NCBI GenBank assembly: GCA_945873105.1
Contig: CAMCBW010000009.1
Span: 62,001 to 126,000, forward strand
From: Tangfeifania diversioriginum
GTDB taxonomy: Bacteria; Bacteroidota; Bacteroidia; Bacteroidales; Prolixibacteraceae
Direction of reading: 5' to 3'
DNA length: 64,000 bases
This document shows, in pieces, positions 54,601 to 62,664 of this stretch (positions are counted from its first letter, which is position 1; every line of letters begins with the position of its first letter). The notes beneath the pieces were generated by a model. It did no database searches and was not told where the DNA came from. It saw only the letters and a list, made by a program, of their open reading frames with translations. A program made the position numbers and the translations under genes.

Positions 54601-55923
54601 TTATAGAACCCTCTTTTTAGTCCCCTTTTTGAGAATCGGGGACTTAACACCCTGGTCAAATTTTGCCATTTCCTTTGATTTGAGTTCATCCACAATTTTG
54701 ACATACGGTTTCATAGCTTCGAAATCTGAGTGGCCAGTCCATTTCATTACAACCTCTGCCGGAATTCCCAGGTAAAGTGCATTGACGATAAACGTCCGAC
54801 GTCCGCAGTGGGTCGTTAAAAGTTCATGTAATGGATGCACTTCTTCATATCTATCCCTTCCAACGAAAAAGACAATTCTGCGCATATCATTAAACCCTGC
54901 CAGCTTTCCAAGTTCCTTGAGGCTCCAGTTCATTGATGAGTTTGAAACTACCGGTAGTGCCCTATCTTCAGGGAAGTTGCAGTCTGCATATTTATCAAGG
55001 ATCGCCCGGGAGTATTTATTCAGATCAATAGTAAGGCCGTCATCTGTCTTTTTTGTCACTACCCTGATATAATTATCCCGGATATCCGACCTACACAGTT
55101 TTTTTACATCAGAGTATCTCAGGCTTGTAAAGCAGCAAAAGCAGAACACATCTCTTACCCTTTCAATACCTGGCATGGTATCCGGTATCTTAAGATTCAA
55201 CAAGTGATGTAGCTCATCCCATGTAAGATAAATCACCTCCTTCGAATTGGAATCAACACCCTTTAGCTTTGGTCTGAATGTCTCATGGACCCGGCCATGG
55301 TATAATTCTTTTTTATGGCACCAACGCAGGAACCATCTGACAAATGAGATATTTTTGTCCGTGGTGGAATTACGATGACCGATACTGTTCAGGTATTTTA
55401 CAAAGTCGGTCATCTTCTGATCAGAGAGACTATTGAAGGATAGACTCGAATCAAAAGCCTGCATGTACTCCTTCACGTTGTTGAATTTCCTGACTGTATC
55501 TTCCGACCATGAGTTCTCTGCACCGGCAGTCAATACAAACATATCAAATATCTCATAGAAAGTGGATCCGGCCCTTAACTTAGAAACCTTTAAAGTCCGG
55601 TTGATTGCCAGGTTAAAAGCATCCCGAAATTCATCATTTGTTGGAGTCTTATCTTTGCTCTCGAAGCCATTAAGGACCGAGTTGGCAGCCAACTCATATC
55701 GCTGAATCTCGCGATTGATAATATTGGCTTGGATCTTCTTTTTTCCGTGGGTAGTTGAGATCCTGCATCGTTGTGTTGACACCTCCCATTTGTCTACTTC
55801 TACACGGTACCCAACAGAAAAGGCCGCACTTCCCCCAGACCACTTTACCCGGAACCGGAGTTTAGCAGTATCTTTTCCGGCTTCCTTGTCCGGTAGGAAG
55901 ATGAGGTATCGTTTAAGGTTCAT
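54601..55923 (-). CDS. Tyrosine recombinase/integrase of the second element
   Basis: 440 residues. An Arm-DNA-binding N-terminus, a SAM-like core-binding domain (about 115-215) and a catalytic domain are present: R in TSLRYSDV, H-x-x-R as HCGRRTF, H in TGHSDF and Y in MKPYVKI. It is a close relative of the island integrase at 14443. Its stop is 102 bp from the direct repeat core, and its start abuts the stop of the upstream gene with no gap. Confidence 0.92.
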   Translation of the reverse strand: MNLKRYLIFLPDKEAGKDTAKLRFRVKWSGGSAAFSVGYRVEVDKWEVSTQRCRISTTHGKKKIQANIINREIQRYELAANSVLNGFESKDKTPTNDEFRDAFNLAINRTLKVSKLRAGSTFYEIFDMFVLTAGAENSWSEDTVRKFNNVKEYMQAFDSSLSFNSLSDQKMTDFVKYLNSIGHRNSTTDKNISFVRWFLRWCHKKELYHGRVHETFRPKLKGVDSNSKEVIYLTWDELHHLLNLKIPDTMPGIERVRDVFCFCCFTSLRYSDVKKLCRSDIRDNYIRVVTKKTDDGLTIDLNKYSRAILDKYADCNFPEDRALPVVSNSSMNWSLKELGKLAGFNDMRRIVFFVGRDRYEEVHPLHELLTTHCGRRTFIVNALYLGIPAEVVMKWTGHSDFEAMKPYVKIVDELKSKEMAKFDQGVKSPILKKGTKKRVL

Positions 55924-56679
55924 TTAGTTTTTACTGTATTCAAAATACCTCATATCATGCTCCAGCTGTGCTAGGTAATTGATCATGCATAAATCGTTAT
56001 AAGTTGATGATTTTGCAAGAATCAACTTGTCAATGAAAGCAAAGTGCTGAGGGGTATGCCGTATATTGACATCTTTGCCATCTGTTTTGAATGGTCTAAA
56101 ATTTACCCGGTCGATTTGTATTGTCTCTGGCAACTCCACAATTATATCCTGGACTCGATCTAAATTGAGGAATGGACAAAGATGCAGATGGCCAGCCTCA
56201 ATGTACTGATGAAGTTTCTCAGCGATCAGTCTTTTGTCAACCTTCCAGGTGCCACCATCCCGAATTCCAAAATTGTACCAGTATTGGTTGCTTTTTTTAT
56301 ATTCTCCGGATCCAGATATTTCCTTTCGGAATGGATGAAGGAACCGGCATCCCCATCCTTCATTGTCATTATCCCTCCAGCAGTGTTTTGGATCCACTGA
56401 GCAATTCTTCTGCTCGGCACATTCCCGGATATTGGTGTAAATTATAAAGATGAAGCGGAAGGGATTAATTTTCTTCCCTCGGTACTTGGCATCAACACTT
56501 TTCCAATGTTGAATTATTCGGAGAAGATCCTTCAGTGACTCATAGGCATAAAGCAGTTCAGGATCCGTGAGCTCAATTACTACCTGATCATCCAAAACCA
56601 CACAACCAATATTCTCCGCCGCTTTCAATGCAGCAGGATACTTCTTGGATGTGGATTTTTTGAAGGTTAGGATGAACAT
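55924..56679 (-). CDS. Hypothetical cysteine-containing protein
   Basis: 251 residues from ATG 56679 (MFILTFKKSTSKKYP); an upstream in-frame ATG at 56778 lies inside the GIY-YIG gene and is not preferred. A cluster of cysteines (ECAEQKNCSVDPKHCW and GWGC, about residues 80-110) might bind zinc. No family is recognised. It sits between the integrase (no gap) and the GIY-YIG gene (7-bp gap), so the three are probably one transcript. Confidence 0.6.
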   Translation of the reverse strand: MFILTFKKSTSKKYPAALKAAENIGCVVLDDQVVIELTDPELLYAYESLKDLLRIIQHWKSVDAKYRGKKINPFRFIFIIYTNIRECAEQKNCSVDPKHCWRDNDNEGWGCRFLHPFRKEISGSGEYKKSNQYWYNFGIRDGGTWKVDKRLIAEKLHQYIEAGHLHLCPFLNLDRVQDIIVELPETIQIDRVNFRPFKTDGKDVNIRHTPQHFAFIDKLILAKSSTYNDLCMINYLAQLEHDMRYFEYSKN

Positions 56680-56686
56680 TTGAAAT

Positions 56687-58114
56687 TCAAATAGATTCAG
56701 GAAATTCACATAGAATGGCATCTTCCGGATGCATGCTTGGAAAGTGTTTAATCTTTTCAAGTATTGCAATAGATTCATGGTACTCCATTGCTTCTGGCAA
56801 TCTTACCAGCTCAGCATTAATGTTTTGGTGCTTAATAACATCCTCAATTTCATCAAGAGTTACGGAGAAAAATTCTCTTCTGTAATTTACCATATTGACC
56901 TTCTTTTTGTCAAACGCTTTGTGTAAAAGTGTTTCAAGTGCTGGTGCATCTTCAGAATAGATCATGGCATGAATATCAAATTGGAATGGGACTGAAGCAT
57001 CCCCAAGCTCTCGAATTCGATCCTGGGGGTCCAGTCTTCTAGTCATGCCTATTTTATAAATATTCTCTCCAAAAGAACCAATGTTTGAGATAACATATAC
57101 ATGACCACGTCTAGTTTGTTGAGCCATTGATAATGCCCGAGCTTTCTTTTCTTCTACCTCAACCAGCTTTCTTTCCAGATCAATAATTTTATTCATCAAC
57201 TTTTCACGCTCAGTGCCATCACTAACCTCTGCTTCTTTCTTCGTTTTCTCTATTGCTTTATGAAAAGACTCTTCATCCTTCTCTGCTTTGGCTAATGCAG
57301 CCTCAATTTCCCGGGCAGCTTTTTCTTCTTCCCTCATTTGTTCCCTTATTTGCCTTTGCTCCTCCTTTTCGTCAAACTTTTTCTTTTTGTACTCATATGC
57401 AAGCCTAAGTTCATCAATCTTTAAGTCACAGTATTTTGCTGTAATGTAAATGCCTTGCTCTTTATAAACTTGATTTATAGCCTCGTGTGATTTATAAATT
57501 CTTTCCTCCATTCTTTTTGCATTATTCCATTCAACGGAAGAAATGAAACTGTCACATTCGCCACTGAAAGCTCTCATCATAAGCTTTTTCTCGCGCTTTA
57601 CCATAGCTTGACCTTTAGCAAGACTTCCATTCCATGAGATTTGGTCCCCTCCTCCAATGGCAGTGCCGTTGGATATCATTTCTTTCTGTCGATCACGAAT
57701 ATTACCTATTTCACCCTTGTAAATCTCTGATGTTTCAAAATCAAAATGAGGTTCGTAAACACCATATTCAGACAGTTCTAAAGATTCAGAAAACAAATCT
57801 GTTTGATGTTTGAGGTTTTTATATACCGATAATGCGCTTGTGTAGTCCCTCTTAAGTACAAGAGTTTCATTTTCTATTTCCTCTCTATATCTAAGGGCAT
57901 TTTGTTTCTGTAATTCTAAATCTTCTAATTTTTCTTCAATCAACTTGTCAACATCAACAACCTTCTGGTATTTTTCAAGCTGTGAGATGTCTTTTTGTAA
58001 TCCTCCAACTCTATTTTCTAATGTTTGGATACTTAAATTTAGAGATGCAATTTCTTTATTCAGACGATTAATCTCAGCAATCTCTTTTTGTTTTAAAAAA
58101 TCAAGGAGTGCCAT
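56687..58114 (-). CDS. Coiled-coil DUF4041-like protein with C-terminal GIY-YIG/T5orf172 nuclease domain
   Basis: 475 residues. The N-terminus (about 1-110) and the middle (about 240-320, rich in EEK/REQ) are coiled coil. The DUF4041-like region lies between them. The C-terminal about 110 residues have a GIY-YIG-like fold: GHVYVISNIG...IYKIGMTRR with the R of the helix, and a later LLHKAF. Such proteins occur in phages and mobile elements, where they may act as DNA nickases or in phage exclusion. Confidence 0.8.
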   Translation of the reverse strand: MALLDFLKQKEIAEINRLNKEIASLNLSIQTLENRVGGLQKDISQLEKYQKVVDVDKLIEEKLEDLELQKQNALRYREEIENETLVLKRDYTSALSVYKNLKHQTDLFSESLELSEYGVYEPHFDFETSEIYKGEIGNIRDRQKEMISNGTAIGGGDQISWNGSLAKGQAMVKREKKLMMRAFSGECDSFISSVEWNNAKRMEERIYKSHEAINQVYKEQGIYITAKYCDLKIDELRLAYEYKKKKFDEKEEQRQIREQMREEEKAAREIEAALAKAEKDEESFHKAIEKTKKEAEVSDGTEREKLMNKIIDLERKLVEVEEKKARALSMAQQTRRGHVYVISNIGSFGENIYKIGMTRRLDPQDRIRELGDASVPFQFDIHAMIYSEDAPALETLLHKAFDKKKVNMVNYRREFFSVTLDEIEDVIKHQNINAELVRLPEAMEYHESIAILEKIKHFPSMHPEDAILCEFPESI

Positions 58115-58141
58115 AGGTTAAATTTGGTTAGGTTATTGTAG

Positions 58142-58534
58142 TTAAAGCGTTGTGATGGTTACTTGCTTCCCATATGATGTCCCTACTTTGTTTGTTGCAT
58201 AAGGACGTAAATAATAAGTGGTTTTAGAGGTTAAATCTTTCAAAGTGTAAACTAATAATGGAAATGATCCACCCGAGAAGGTTTTATTATCAATAACGGT
58301 TGGATTTATCTTTGTACTTCCACATAAGCCAATTTCAGTAATTGGAGACCCGCCATCAGATTTGACAACAATTACACATCCAGTTGCAATATTGGTTGTC
58401 ACAATTGGTTGGCTAATGTCTATTTCGACAGTAGGTGCAACAATTGATGAAGCAATCTCTTCTAGAATAGAATTTTTGTTTGAACAACCTGTAATGATCA
58501 ATGTCCAAAAGATCAGGAAAAGTAACTTTCTCAT
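58142..58534 (-). CDS. Small lipoprotein with fibronectin-III-like domain
   Basis: 130 residues. Lipobox ITGC (C17) follows a hydrophobic signal. The mature part has a beta-sandwich pattern ending LTSKTTYYLRPYATNKVGTSYG, typical of FN3-like modules in Bacteroidota surface proteins. Next to the repressor gene it is a candidate lysogenic conversion (moron) or superinfection exclusion protein. This is inference from position only. Confidence 0.7.
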   Translation of the reverse strand: MRKLLFLIFWTLIITGCSNKNSILEEIASSIVAPTVEIDISQPIVTTNIATGCVIVVKSDGGSPITEIGLCGSTKINPTVIDNKTFSGGSFPLLVYTLKDLTSKTTYYLRPYATNKVGTSYGKQVTITTL

Positions 58535-58546
58535 GGAGTATAAAAA

Positions 58547-59209
58547 TTATTTTATCGTTGTTTTGGTTATAACGGCTCTGACAATAAATATCTTCCTGAT
58601 CTTCGACAAATGGAACTGCCTTTCTTTATAGTGTGGATTCTCATTCCGTAATGTCCAGTGATCATCATCTTTACCAGGATCGATGTATTTAATGTAAATA
58701 TCTCCATCAATCATTTCTACAACATAGGCATGACCAAATTGAACCATGTCCTTTTCTTTTTGTTCAATGCCTATTATCTCCCCTGAGCAGTATTTCGGAT
58801 ACATTGAATCTCCAAAAACGTTGATAAATGCTTGTGCGTCTACACCTGGAATTGAAACTGGGATTGCATAATTATGCCCGTTTTCAGTCAGGAATCCAAG
58901 ACCTGCAGAAGCATTCACATTTGGGTAATATGGAGTCTTTTTACTGGTTGATGTTTGTTCCTGATTCTTGATTATCGGCACATCATCGTAGAACATGGGT
59001 TCATTTCCAGTAAGAATCCATGCCGGATTTATCTCAGGAAATGCTCTAGTAATATCAAGCAGGATATCCACAGATGGGCTATTAGATGCATCACGAAAAA
59101 GACGGTTTATCTTTTCGGCAGATCTGTAACCAAGTGCTTTTGCGAAATCATTAGGATTACTTAATCCTTTCCATTCAATAATTTTGTGTATTACCTCTGT
59201 TATATTCAT
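58547..59209 (-). CDS. CI/LexA-like repressor, HTH plus S24 peptidase
   Basis: 220 residues. The N-terminal lambda-type HTH (about 15-65; NPNDFAKALGYRSAEKINRL) is followed by a linker and an S24 peptidase-like domain. GDSMYP (catalytic Ser) and Lys in IYIKYI form the Ser/Lys dyad. Such repressors hold a prophage silent and self-cleave on RecA activation. Motifs resembling ATACATATATGTTTGC lie at its own start and in the control region. Confidence 0.87.
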   Translation of the reverse strand: MNITEVIHKIIEWKGLSNPNDFAKALGYRSAEKINRLFRDASNSPSVDILLDITRAFPEINPAWILTGNEPMFYDDVPIIKNQEQTSTSKKTPYYPNVNASAGLGFLTENGHNYAIPVSIPGVDAQAFINVFGDSMYPKYCSGEIIGIEQKEKDMVQFGHAYVVEMIDGDIYIKYIDPGKDDDHWTLRNENPHYKERQFHLSKIRKIFIVRAVITKTTIK

Positions 59210-59223
59210 GCAAACATGTATGT
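59210..59223. promoter_or_regulatory. Operator-like site near the repressor start
   Basis: GCAAACATGTATGT; its reverse complement ACATACATGTTTGC resembles the sites at 59724 and 59743. Confidence 0.35.
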
Positions 59224-59260
59224 GTCTTTTAATTGCTTCATTATCCGGGAATCACTTGAA

Positions 59261-59671
59261 TTACAATCTGTGAAGTTTAAGGAAAAAGCCCAATAGAAAT
59301 GCCAATATCGTTGCTCCAATACTAACTATTTGCCAGATTCTTATTATGCTATTCTGTTTACGAATCCTTTTCTGAAATTCCAATTCGTTAAGCTGTAACT
59401 CCTTTATCTTATTCTCTCTATCATCTTTTTTATGAAGGCCATTGAATCCACCTTCATTTAAGGTTACTATTCCTTTTGCTGTTAATCCTGCAACGAGGAC
59501 ATCGTGAGTACTTTCCCGAGTATAAACATAACCACCAGCTTTGAGATACCAGTATATCTCGTTTAAATAGCCTTGATTATCTGGATCATCAACCGTTTTA
59601 AGCCCTCCGTCTTTGGGTAATCCATTTAAAATTTTATCCAGCTGTTCCGCAGTGTAATTACTTCCACTCAT
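59261..59671 (-). CDS. Hypothetical protein with C-terminal membrane anchor
   Basis: 136 residues. A soluble N-terminal domain has helix and beta parts (LLNGLPKDGG... YLNEIYWYLKAGGYVYTRES, given in parts). A charged helix and a C-terminal TM segment (about 111-130, IVSIGATILAFLLGFFL) follow. It lies between the repressor and control region, on the repressor strand. The family is not recognised; a membrane protein expressed from the lysogenic promoter might serve in superinfection immunity. Confidence 0.6.
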   Translation of the reverse strand: MSGSNYTAEQLDKILNGLPKDGGLKTVDDPDNQGYLNEIYWYLKAGGYVYTRESTHDVLVAGLTAKGIVTLNEGGFNGLHKKDDRENKIKELQLNELEFQKRIRKQNSIIRIWQIVSIGATILAFLLGFFLKLHRL

Positions 59672-59842
59672 AAATTACTGTTAATTAGGCTGATAAAAAT
59701 AAATACAAATTAATTTGCAATAAAATACATATATGTTTGCGTAATACAAATATGTTTGTTTATATTTGCTGAACGATAATAACAAACAATAAACAAAGTT
59801 ATTCAAATGTTGCAAGAATATAAAGGTAAAAATTAATCTGAA
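59672..59842. promoter_or_regulatory. Divergent early control region with paired operator-like repeats
   Basis: ATACATATATGTTTGC (59724-59739) and ATACAAATATGTTTGT (59743-59758) are direct repeats 19 bp apart. A TATATTTG -7-like element is at 59761-59768, with TTTG at 59735-59738 (22-nt spacing, longer than usual). This is the expected place for the competing lysogenic and lytic promoters. Confidence 0.55.
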
Positions 59843-60082
59843 ATGACAAGTAAAGACACAATTCAAAAAATCAATAACGAATTACGTTATGGGGATAAAG
59901 CAGAGATAGCCTCCAAAGCTGGACTCTCTCGCTTTTCTGTGATCAGATTCTTCAACGGGAAGGAAAATGAAATGGTTGAAGATTCCCAAACCAAAATCAT
60001 GGAAGCGGCTCTTGAGATAATTTCCATGAGAAAGAAAAGAAAGAGCAGGATTGAAAAGAAAACCAATGCAATCATTGATTAA
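59843..60082 (+). CDS. Cro-like HTH protein
   Basis: 79 residues. A helix-turn-helix (KAEIASKAGLSRFSVIRFF, about 19-37) is followed by a basic tail (MRKKRKSRIEKK). It is the first gene rightward of the control region and divergent from the repressor, matching a Cro position. Confidence 0.75.
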   Translation: MTSKDTIQKINNELRYGDKAEIASKAGLSRFSVIRFFNGKENEMVEDSQTKIMEAALEIISMRKKRKSRIEKKTNAIID

Positions 60083-60084
60083 CC

Positions 60085-60654
60085 ATGTGCACGCTACCAG
60101 CAGGAATTACCCCCCTAGACAGCAATATAGAATTCTTTGGTAATCCACAGAGCTTCGGCAAAGTGTACTGGATCAGTGAAGGTAAAACACGTTTCTTCAA
60201 AGAACTCCCGCTCAACATCTTTGATGATCTGCGCGATGAACTTGCTTCCGATACGAAGGCATTGAAAGGCTTACGATTGATGGGGATTACCTCCGAGGAT
60301 GACCAATTGGAACAGTATAATTATTGCAACAGAGGTAGGCTTTCAGCCACACCGGATATCACAATCACTGGCAAAATGAGCAAAGAGTATATCGAATGCG
60401 GAAAAAGAGGTCAGTGCCCTGGTGAAAACAAAGTCTGTTCTCCTCTCTGCATAAATGAATCCCGGATCACATTTCGTGAATTTGAGTGCCTTAAGCTTAT
60501 TGGTCATGGCCTAAGCTATAAAAAGATAATGGCTGAGATGGGTTTCCGGCGGGAGACAGCTGTAAACAGCTTAGTTGCCAGGTTACGTGATAAGCTCCAA
60601 TGTACAACCCTTGTGGAGATTGCATTGAAAGTAAGAGAATTGGAACTCGTTTAA
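60085..60654 (+). CDS. Regulator with Cys cluster and LuxR-type HTH
   Basis: 189 residues. The middle has CGKRGQCPGENKVCSPLC (about 110-127), a four-cysteine metal or iron-sulfur candidate. The C-terminal about 55 residues form a LuxR-type HTH (FREFECLKLIGHGLSYKKIMAEMGF, given as one family block in parts, then VNSLVARLRDKL). It follows the Cro-like gene by 2 bp. It is probably an early or middle gene activator; the ligand is unknown. Confidence 0.68.
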   Translation: MCTLPAGITPLDSNIEFFGNPQSFGKVYWISEGKTRFFKELPLNIFDDLRDELASDTKALKGLRLMGITSEDDQLEQYNYCNRGRLSATPDITITGKMSKEYIECGKRGQCPGENKVCSPLCINESRITFREFECLKLIGHGLSYKKIMAEMGFRRETAVNSLVARLRDKLQCTTLVEIALKVRELELV

Positions 60655-60664
60655 ATTCTACCAA

Positions 60665-60952
60665 ATGACAACAGAATTTCTTTCAAAGCCTCTTTTTTCC
60701 CTGACTGTAGGGGAATTTCTTGAGCTTCAAAAAGTCAAAGCAACCAATGAGCAGCCGGAAGTCAAACAGCCTCTGGTCAAGAACGATAAATACGTGTACG
60801 GCATTCACGGACTGGCAACACTATTCAACTGTTCACGCAAGACAGCCCAGCGCATAAAAAACAGCGGCACGATTGATAAAGCCATCAAGCAATTTGGCCG
60901 GCAGATCGTTATCGATGTTGATTTGGCACTCGAACTCAACAAAAAAAGGTAA
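60665..60952 (+). CDS. DUF3853 family protein
   Basis: 95 residues. The N-terminus (LSKPLFSLTVGEFLEL) resembles DUF3853. The winged-helix-like core YGIHGLATLFNCSRKTAQRI and FGRQIVIDVDLAL are shared with the island's DUF3853 protein at 16610. A DNA-binding or excisionase-like role is likely. Confidence 0.82.
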   Translation: MTTEFLSKPLFSLTVGEFLELQKVKATNEQPEVKQPLVKNDKYVYGIHGLATLFNCSRKTAQRIKNSGTIDKAIKQFGRQIVIDVDLALELNKKR

Positions 60953-60956
60953 TGCC

Positions 60957-61040
60957 ATGAAAACCCTGATTACCATTTTGGTATTTGACATAGTGATTTT
61001 ACTGATCTGCTACTTACTCTCAAAACTTAATCGCAAATGA
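60957..61040 (+). CDS. Very small membrane peptide
   Basis: 27 residues, nearly all one TM segment (ILVFDIVILLICYLLS). It starts 4 bp after the DUF3853 stop and overlaps the next ATG by 4 bp (ATGA), which supports translation. Confidence 0.5.
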   Translation: MKTLITILVFDIVILLICYLLSKLNRK

Positions 61041-61351
61041 ACCCACAACTTACCGAAGACATCACAACCGCAATTTGGTTGGTTATTGCAGTAATCTTCT
61101 TTTTCCTTCTCTACAAAGCTGCTCTCAGTGCAGAGAAAGCCAGGAAGCAACGGGAAGAATCTACCGAGCAACATCCCAATATCCTGGACCAGATCGAAAG
61201 CGAATCTATCTACTGCGGAGCACCTACCACCAACGCTATCACCACCCTTTACAAAGCTGCCAAGCGTGCCAGGAAAGACAAGGCGCTGAGCAGGGATATC
61301 AGAACCGAACTCGACAAGGCAATCAACCAATATGAAAACTCACTGCCATGA
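61037..61351 (+). CDS. Small membrane protein
   Basis: 104 residues. One TM segment (about 13-28, WLVIAVIFFFLLYKAA) is followed by a charged helical cytoplasmic part. It overlaps both neighbours by 4 bp. The function is unknown. Confidence 0.6.
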   Translation: MNPQLTEDITTAIWLVIAVIFFFLLYKAALSAEKARKQREESTEQHPNILDQIESESIYCGAPTTNAITTLYKAAKRARKDKALSRDIRTELDKAINQYENSLP

Positions 61352-61548
61352 GCGATTTAAGGTGCCCGAAATGCGAAGGCGAGTCAATCATGAAAGTGAA
61401 CTTTCAGCCACTCACCGGAGACGGTACCGGAGTATGCAGGTACTGCTACTTTAAAGCCCCGCTCTATGTTTTCAGGGAGACACACCAAAACGCTCAGGAG
61501 CATGTACCTGAATATGATCCCTGCTTTGATTCAAATGGATATTACTAG
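61348..61548 (+). CDS. Small zinc-ribbon protein
   Basis: 66 residues. CPKC (6-9) and CRYC (about 30-33) have zinc-ribbon spacing. It overlaps the previous stop by 4 bp. It is a likely phage early protein that contacts nucleic acid or protein. Confidence 0.6.
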   Translation: MSDLRCPKCEGESIMKVNFQPLTGDGTGVCRYCYFKAPLYVFRETHQNAQEHVPEYDPCFDSNGYY

Positions 61549-61571
61549 AATTCAATTAAATAATCAGTCCC

Positions 61572-61805
61572 ATGACACAAACAACACCCGCAGAAAAGAT
61601 GACAGTAGAACAGCAAAGAGGTATTGCCCAGAACATGGGCTATGTGAACCGTGAAACTTATCGGAAAGCAAAGTTTGCTCCGAAGCACAGAGGCCCAAAC
61701 ATGAAGGGGAATAATGCTTTTCATATTCCAGGTAGGATCACATTTGTTCCAGCCTTCTATCCACGTAGGAAGAAACTAAAATATTGGCAGAAATCAATAA
61801 AGTAA
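61572..61805 (+). CDS. Small basic protein
   Basis: 77 residues, strongly basic C-terminus (PRRKKLKYWQKSIK). No motif is recognised. Confidence 0.5.
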   Translation: MTQTTPAEKMTVEQQRGIAQNMGYVNRETYRKAKFAPKHRGPNMKGNNAFHIPGRITFVPAFYPRRKKLKYWQKSIK

Positions 61806-61825
61806 TAACCTCAAAATCAAAAGCC

Positions 61826-61990
61826 ATGTTCGGAATCGTAATTACCACAAAAAGAAGAATCCAGAATTTGAAGCTAGAAGCAGAAGTAGCAAAAACAGCT
61901 TCAAGAGTTGCAGGAATTAAGCTTCAGGAAAAGGAGAAACAGCTGAAGGAAATGAACACTGATATCATCCGTTCGGTTTGCCCACATTGA
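61826..61990 (+). CDS. Small coiled-coil protein
   Basis: 54 residues from ATG 61826; ATG 61784 would add 14 residues and overlap the previous gene by 22 bp. It is one amphipathic helix rich in K and E (IQNLKLEAEVAKTASRVAG). The function is unknown. Confidence 0.45.
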   Translation: MFGIVITTKRRIQNLKLEAEVAKTASRVAGIKLQEKEKQLKEMNTDIIRSVCPH

Positions 61991-62000
61991 CCAATTGTGC

Positions 62001-62108
62001 ATGGAAATTAAGACTAAAGATGAGACAATAAAGAATCTTGAGCATTATCGCCCAAAACAAGGTGCGGGTGGCCGGTTTGTCAAAAAGAGTCTGGAGACTG
62101 CGAAGTAA
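62001..62108 (+). CDS. Very small basic protein
   Basis: 35 residues (MEIKTKDETIKNLEHYRPKQ then GAGGRFVKKS). It ends 7 bp before the tRNA-like sequence. Conservation is needed to confirm it. Confidence 0.35.
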   Translation: MEIKTKDETIKNLEHYRPKQGAGGRFVKKSLETAK

Positions 62109-62115
62109 AATGGCA

Positions 62116-62175
62116 GGGGAGTTAGCTCAGTTGATAGAGCCTAGGAGGTCGGTGGTTTGAGTCCATCACTCCCCA
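62116..62175 (+). pseudogene. tRNA-like gene lacking its anticodon arm
   Basis: 60 nt. The acceptor stem GGGGAGT/ACTCCCC, D arm (GCTC-AGTTGATA-GAGC) and T arm (GGTGG-TTTGAGT-CCATC) are well formed, with a discriminator A. Between the D arm and T arm only 10 nt (CTAGGAGGTC) remain instead of the usual 23 or so, so the anticodon stem-loop is missing. It is probably a tRNA damaged by a small internal deletion. A functional tRNA-like RNA is also possible. Confidence 0.7.
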
Positions 62176-62197
62176 CAAAGTATCATTAAAAAACTAA

Positions 62198-62437
62198 ATG
62201 AATATGAAAGTTATTATCGAGAATGACGGATCACTTACGATCAAAGAATTAAATACAGAATAAACAGAGCTGATCCTTGACAGCCTGATCCGCTTCGCAA
62301 ATATCACCCTCAAAGAGAAAGCCGGTGATGCTGCGACAACTACTCAGGAGAAAATTAAGCTCAAAGAGGACAGAAAGGCGGTTCACACTATGTACAAGGC
62401 AATTGAGATCGAACACTCTAAAATTCCACAAATATGA
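62198..62437 (+). pseudogene. Small early gene interrupted by an in-frame TAA
   Basis: MNMKVIIENDGSLTIKELNTE is followed by TAA (62261-62263) and then continues in the same frame for 57 codons (TELILDSLIRFANITLKEK... to TGA 62435-62437). The two parts read as one protein if the TAA replaced CAA (Gln). The stop of the complete frame overlaps the next start (ATGA). It is either a nonsense mutation or two separate peptides. Confidence 0.6.
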
Positions 62438-62592
62438 AACTACTTATCGCCATTGTCATTTTTTCTCTTCTGCTGAGCTTTATCTGCCTTGGAATTGGTG
62501 CCGTTTATGCCATGTTCTGCTGTAATGATACAGACGATGATGAGCAGGATCCCATTGATACAACTCCTTACGATGAAGAGATATACAGATAA
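62434..62592 (+). CDS. Small membrane protein with acidic tail
   Basis: 52 residues. A TM segment (about 3-24, LLIAIVIFSLLLSFICLGIG) is followed by an acidic tail (NDTDDDEQDPIDTTPYDEE). It overlaps the previous frame by 4 bp. Confidence 0.55.
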   Translation: MKLLIAIVIFSLLLSFICLGIGAVYAMFCCNDTDDDEQDPIDTTPYDEEIYR

Positions 62593-62664
62593 AAAGGGGT
62601 AAACCCACGAAGTCACCCCTTTTCAAGCAATAATTCACATTTAAAATCAAAGCAACACAAAGTT

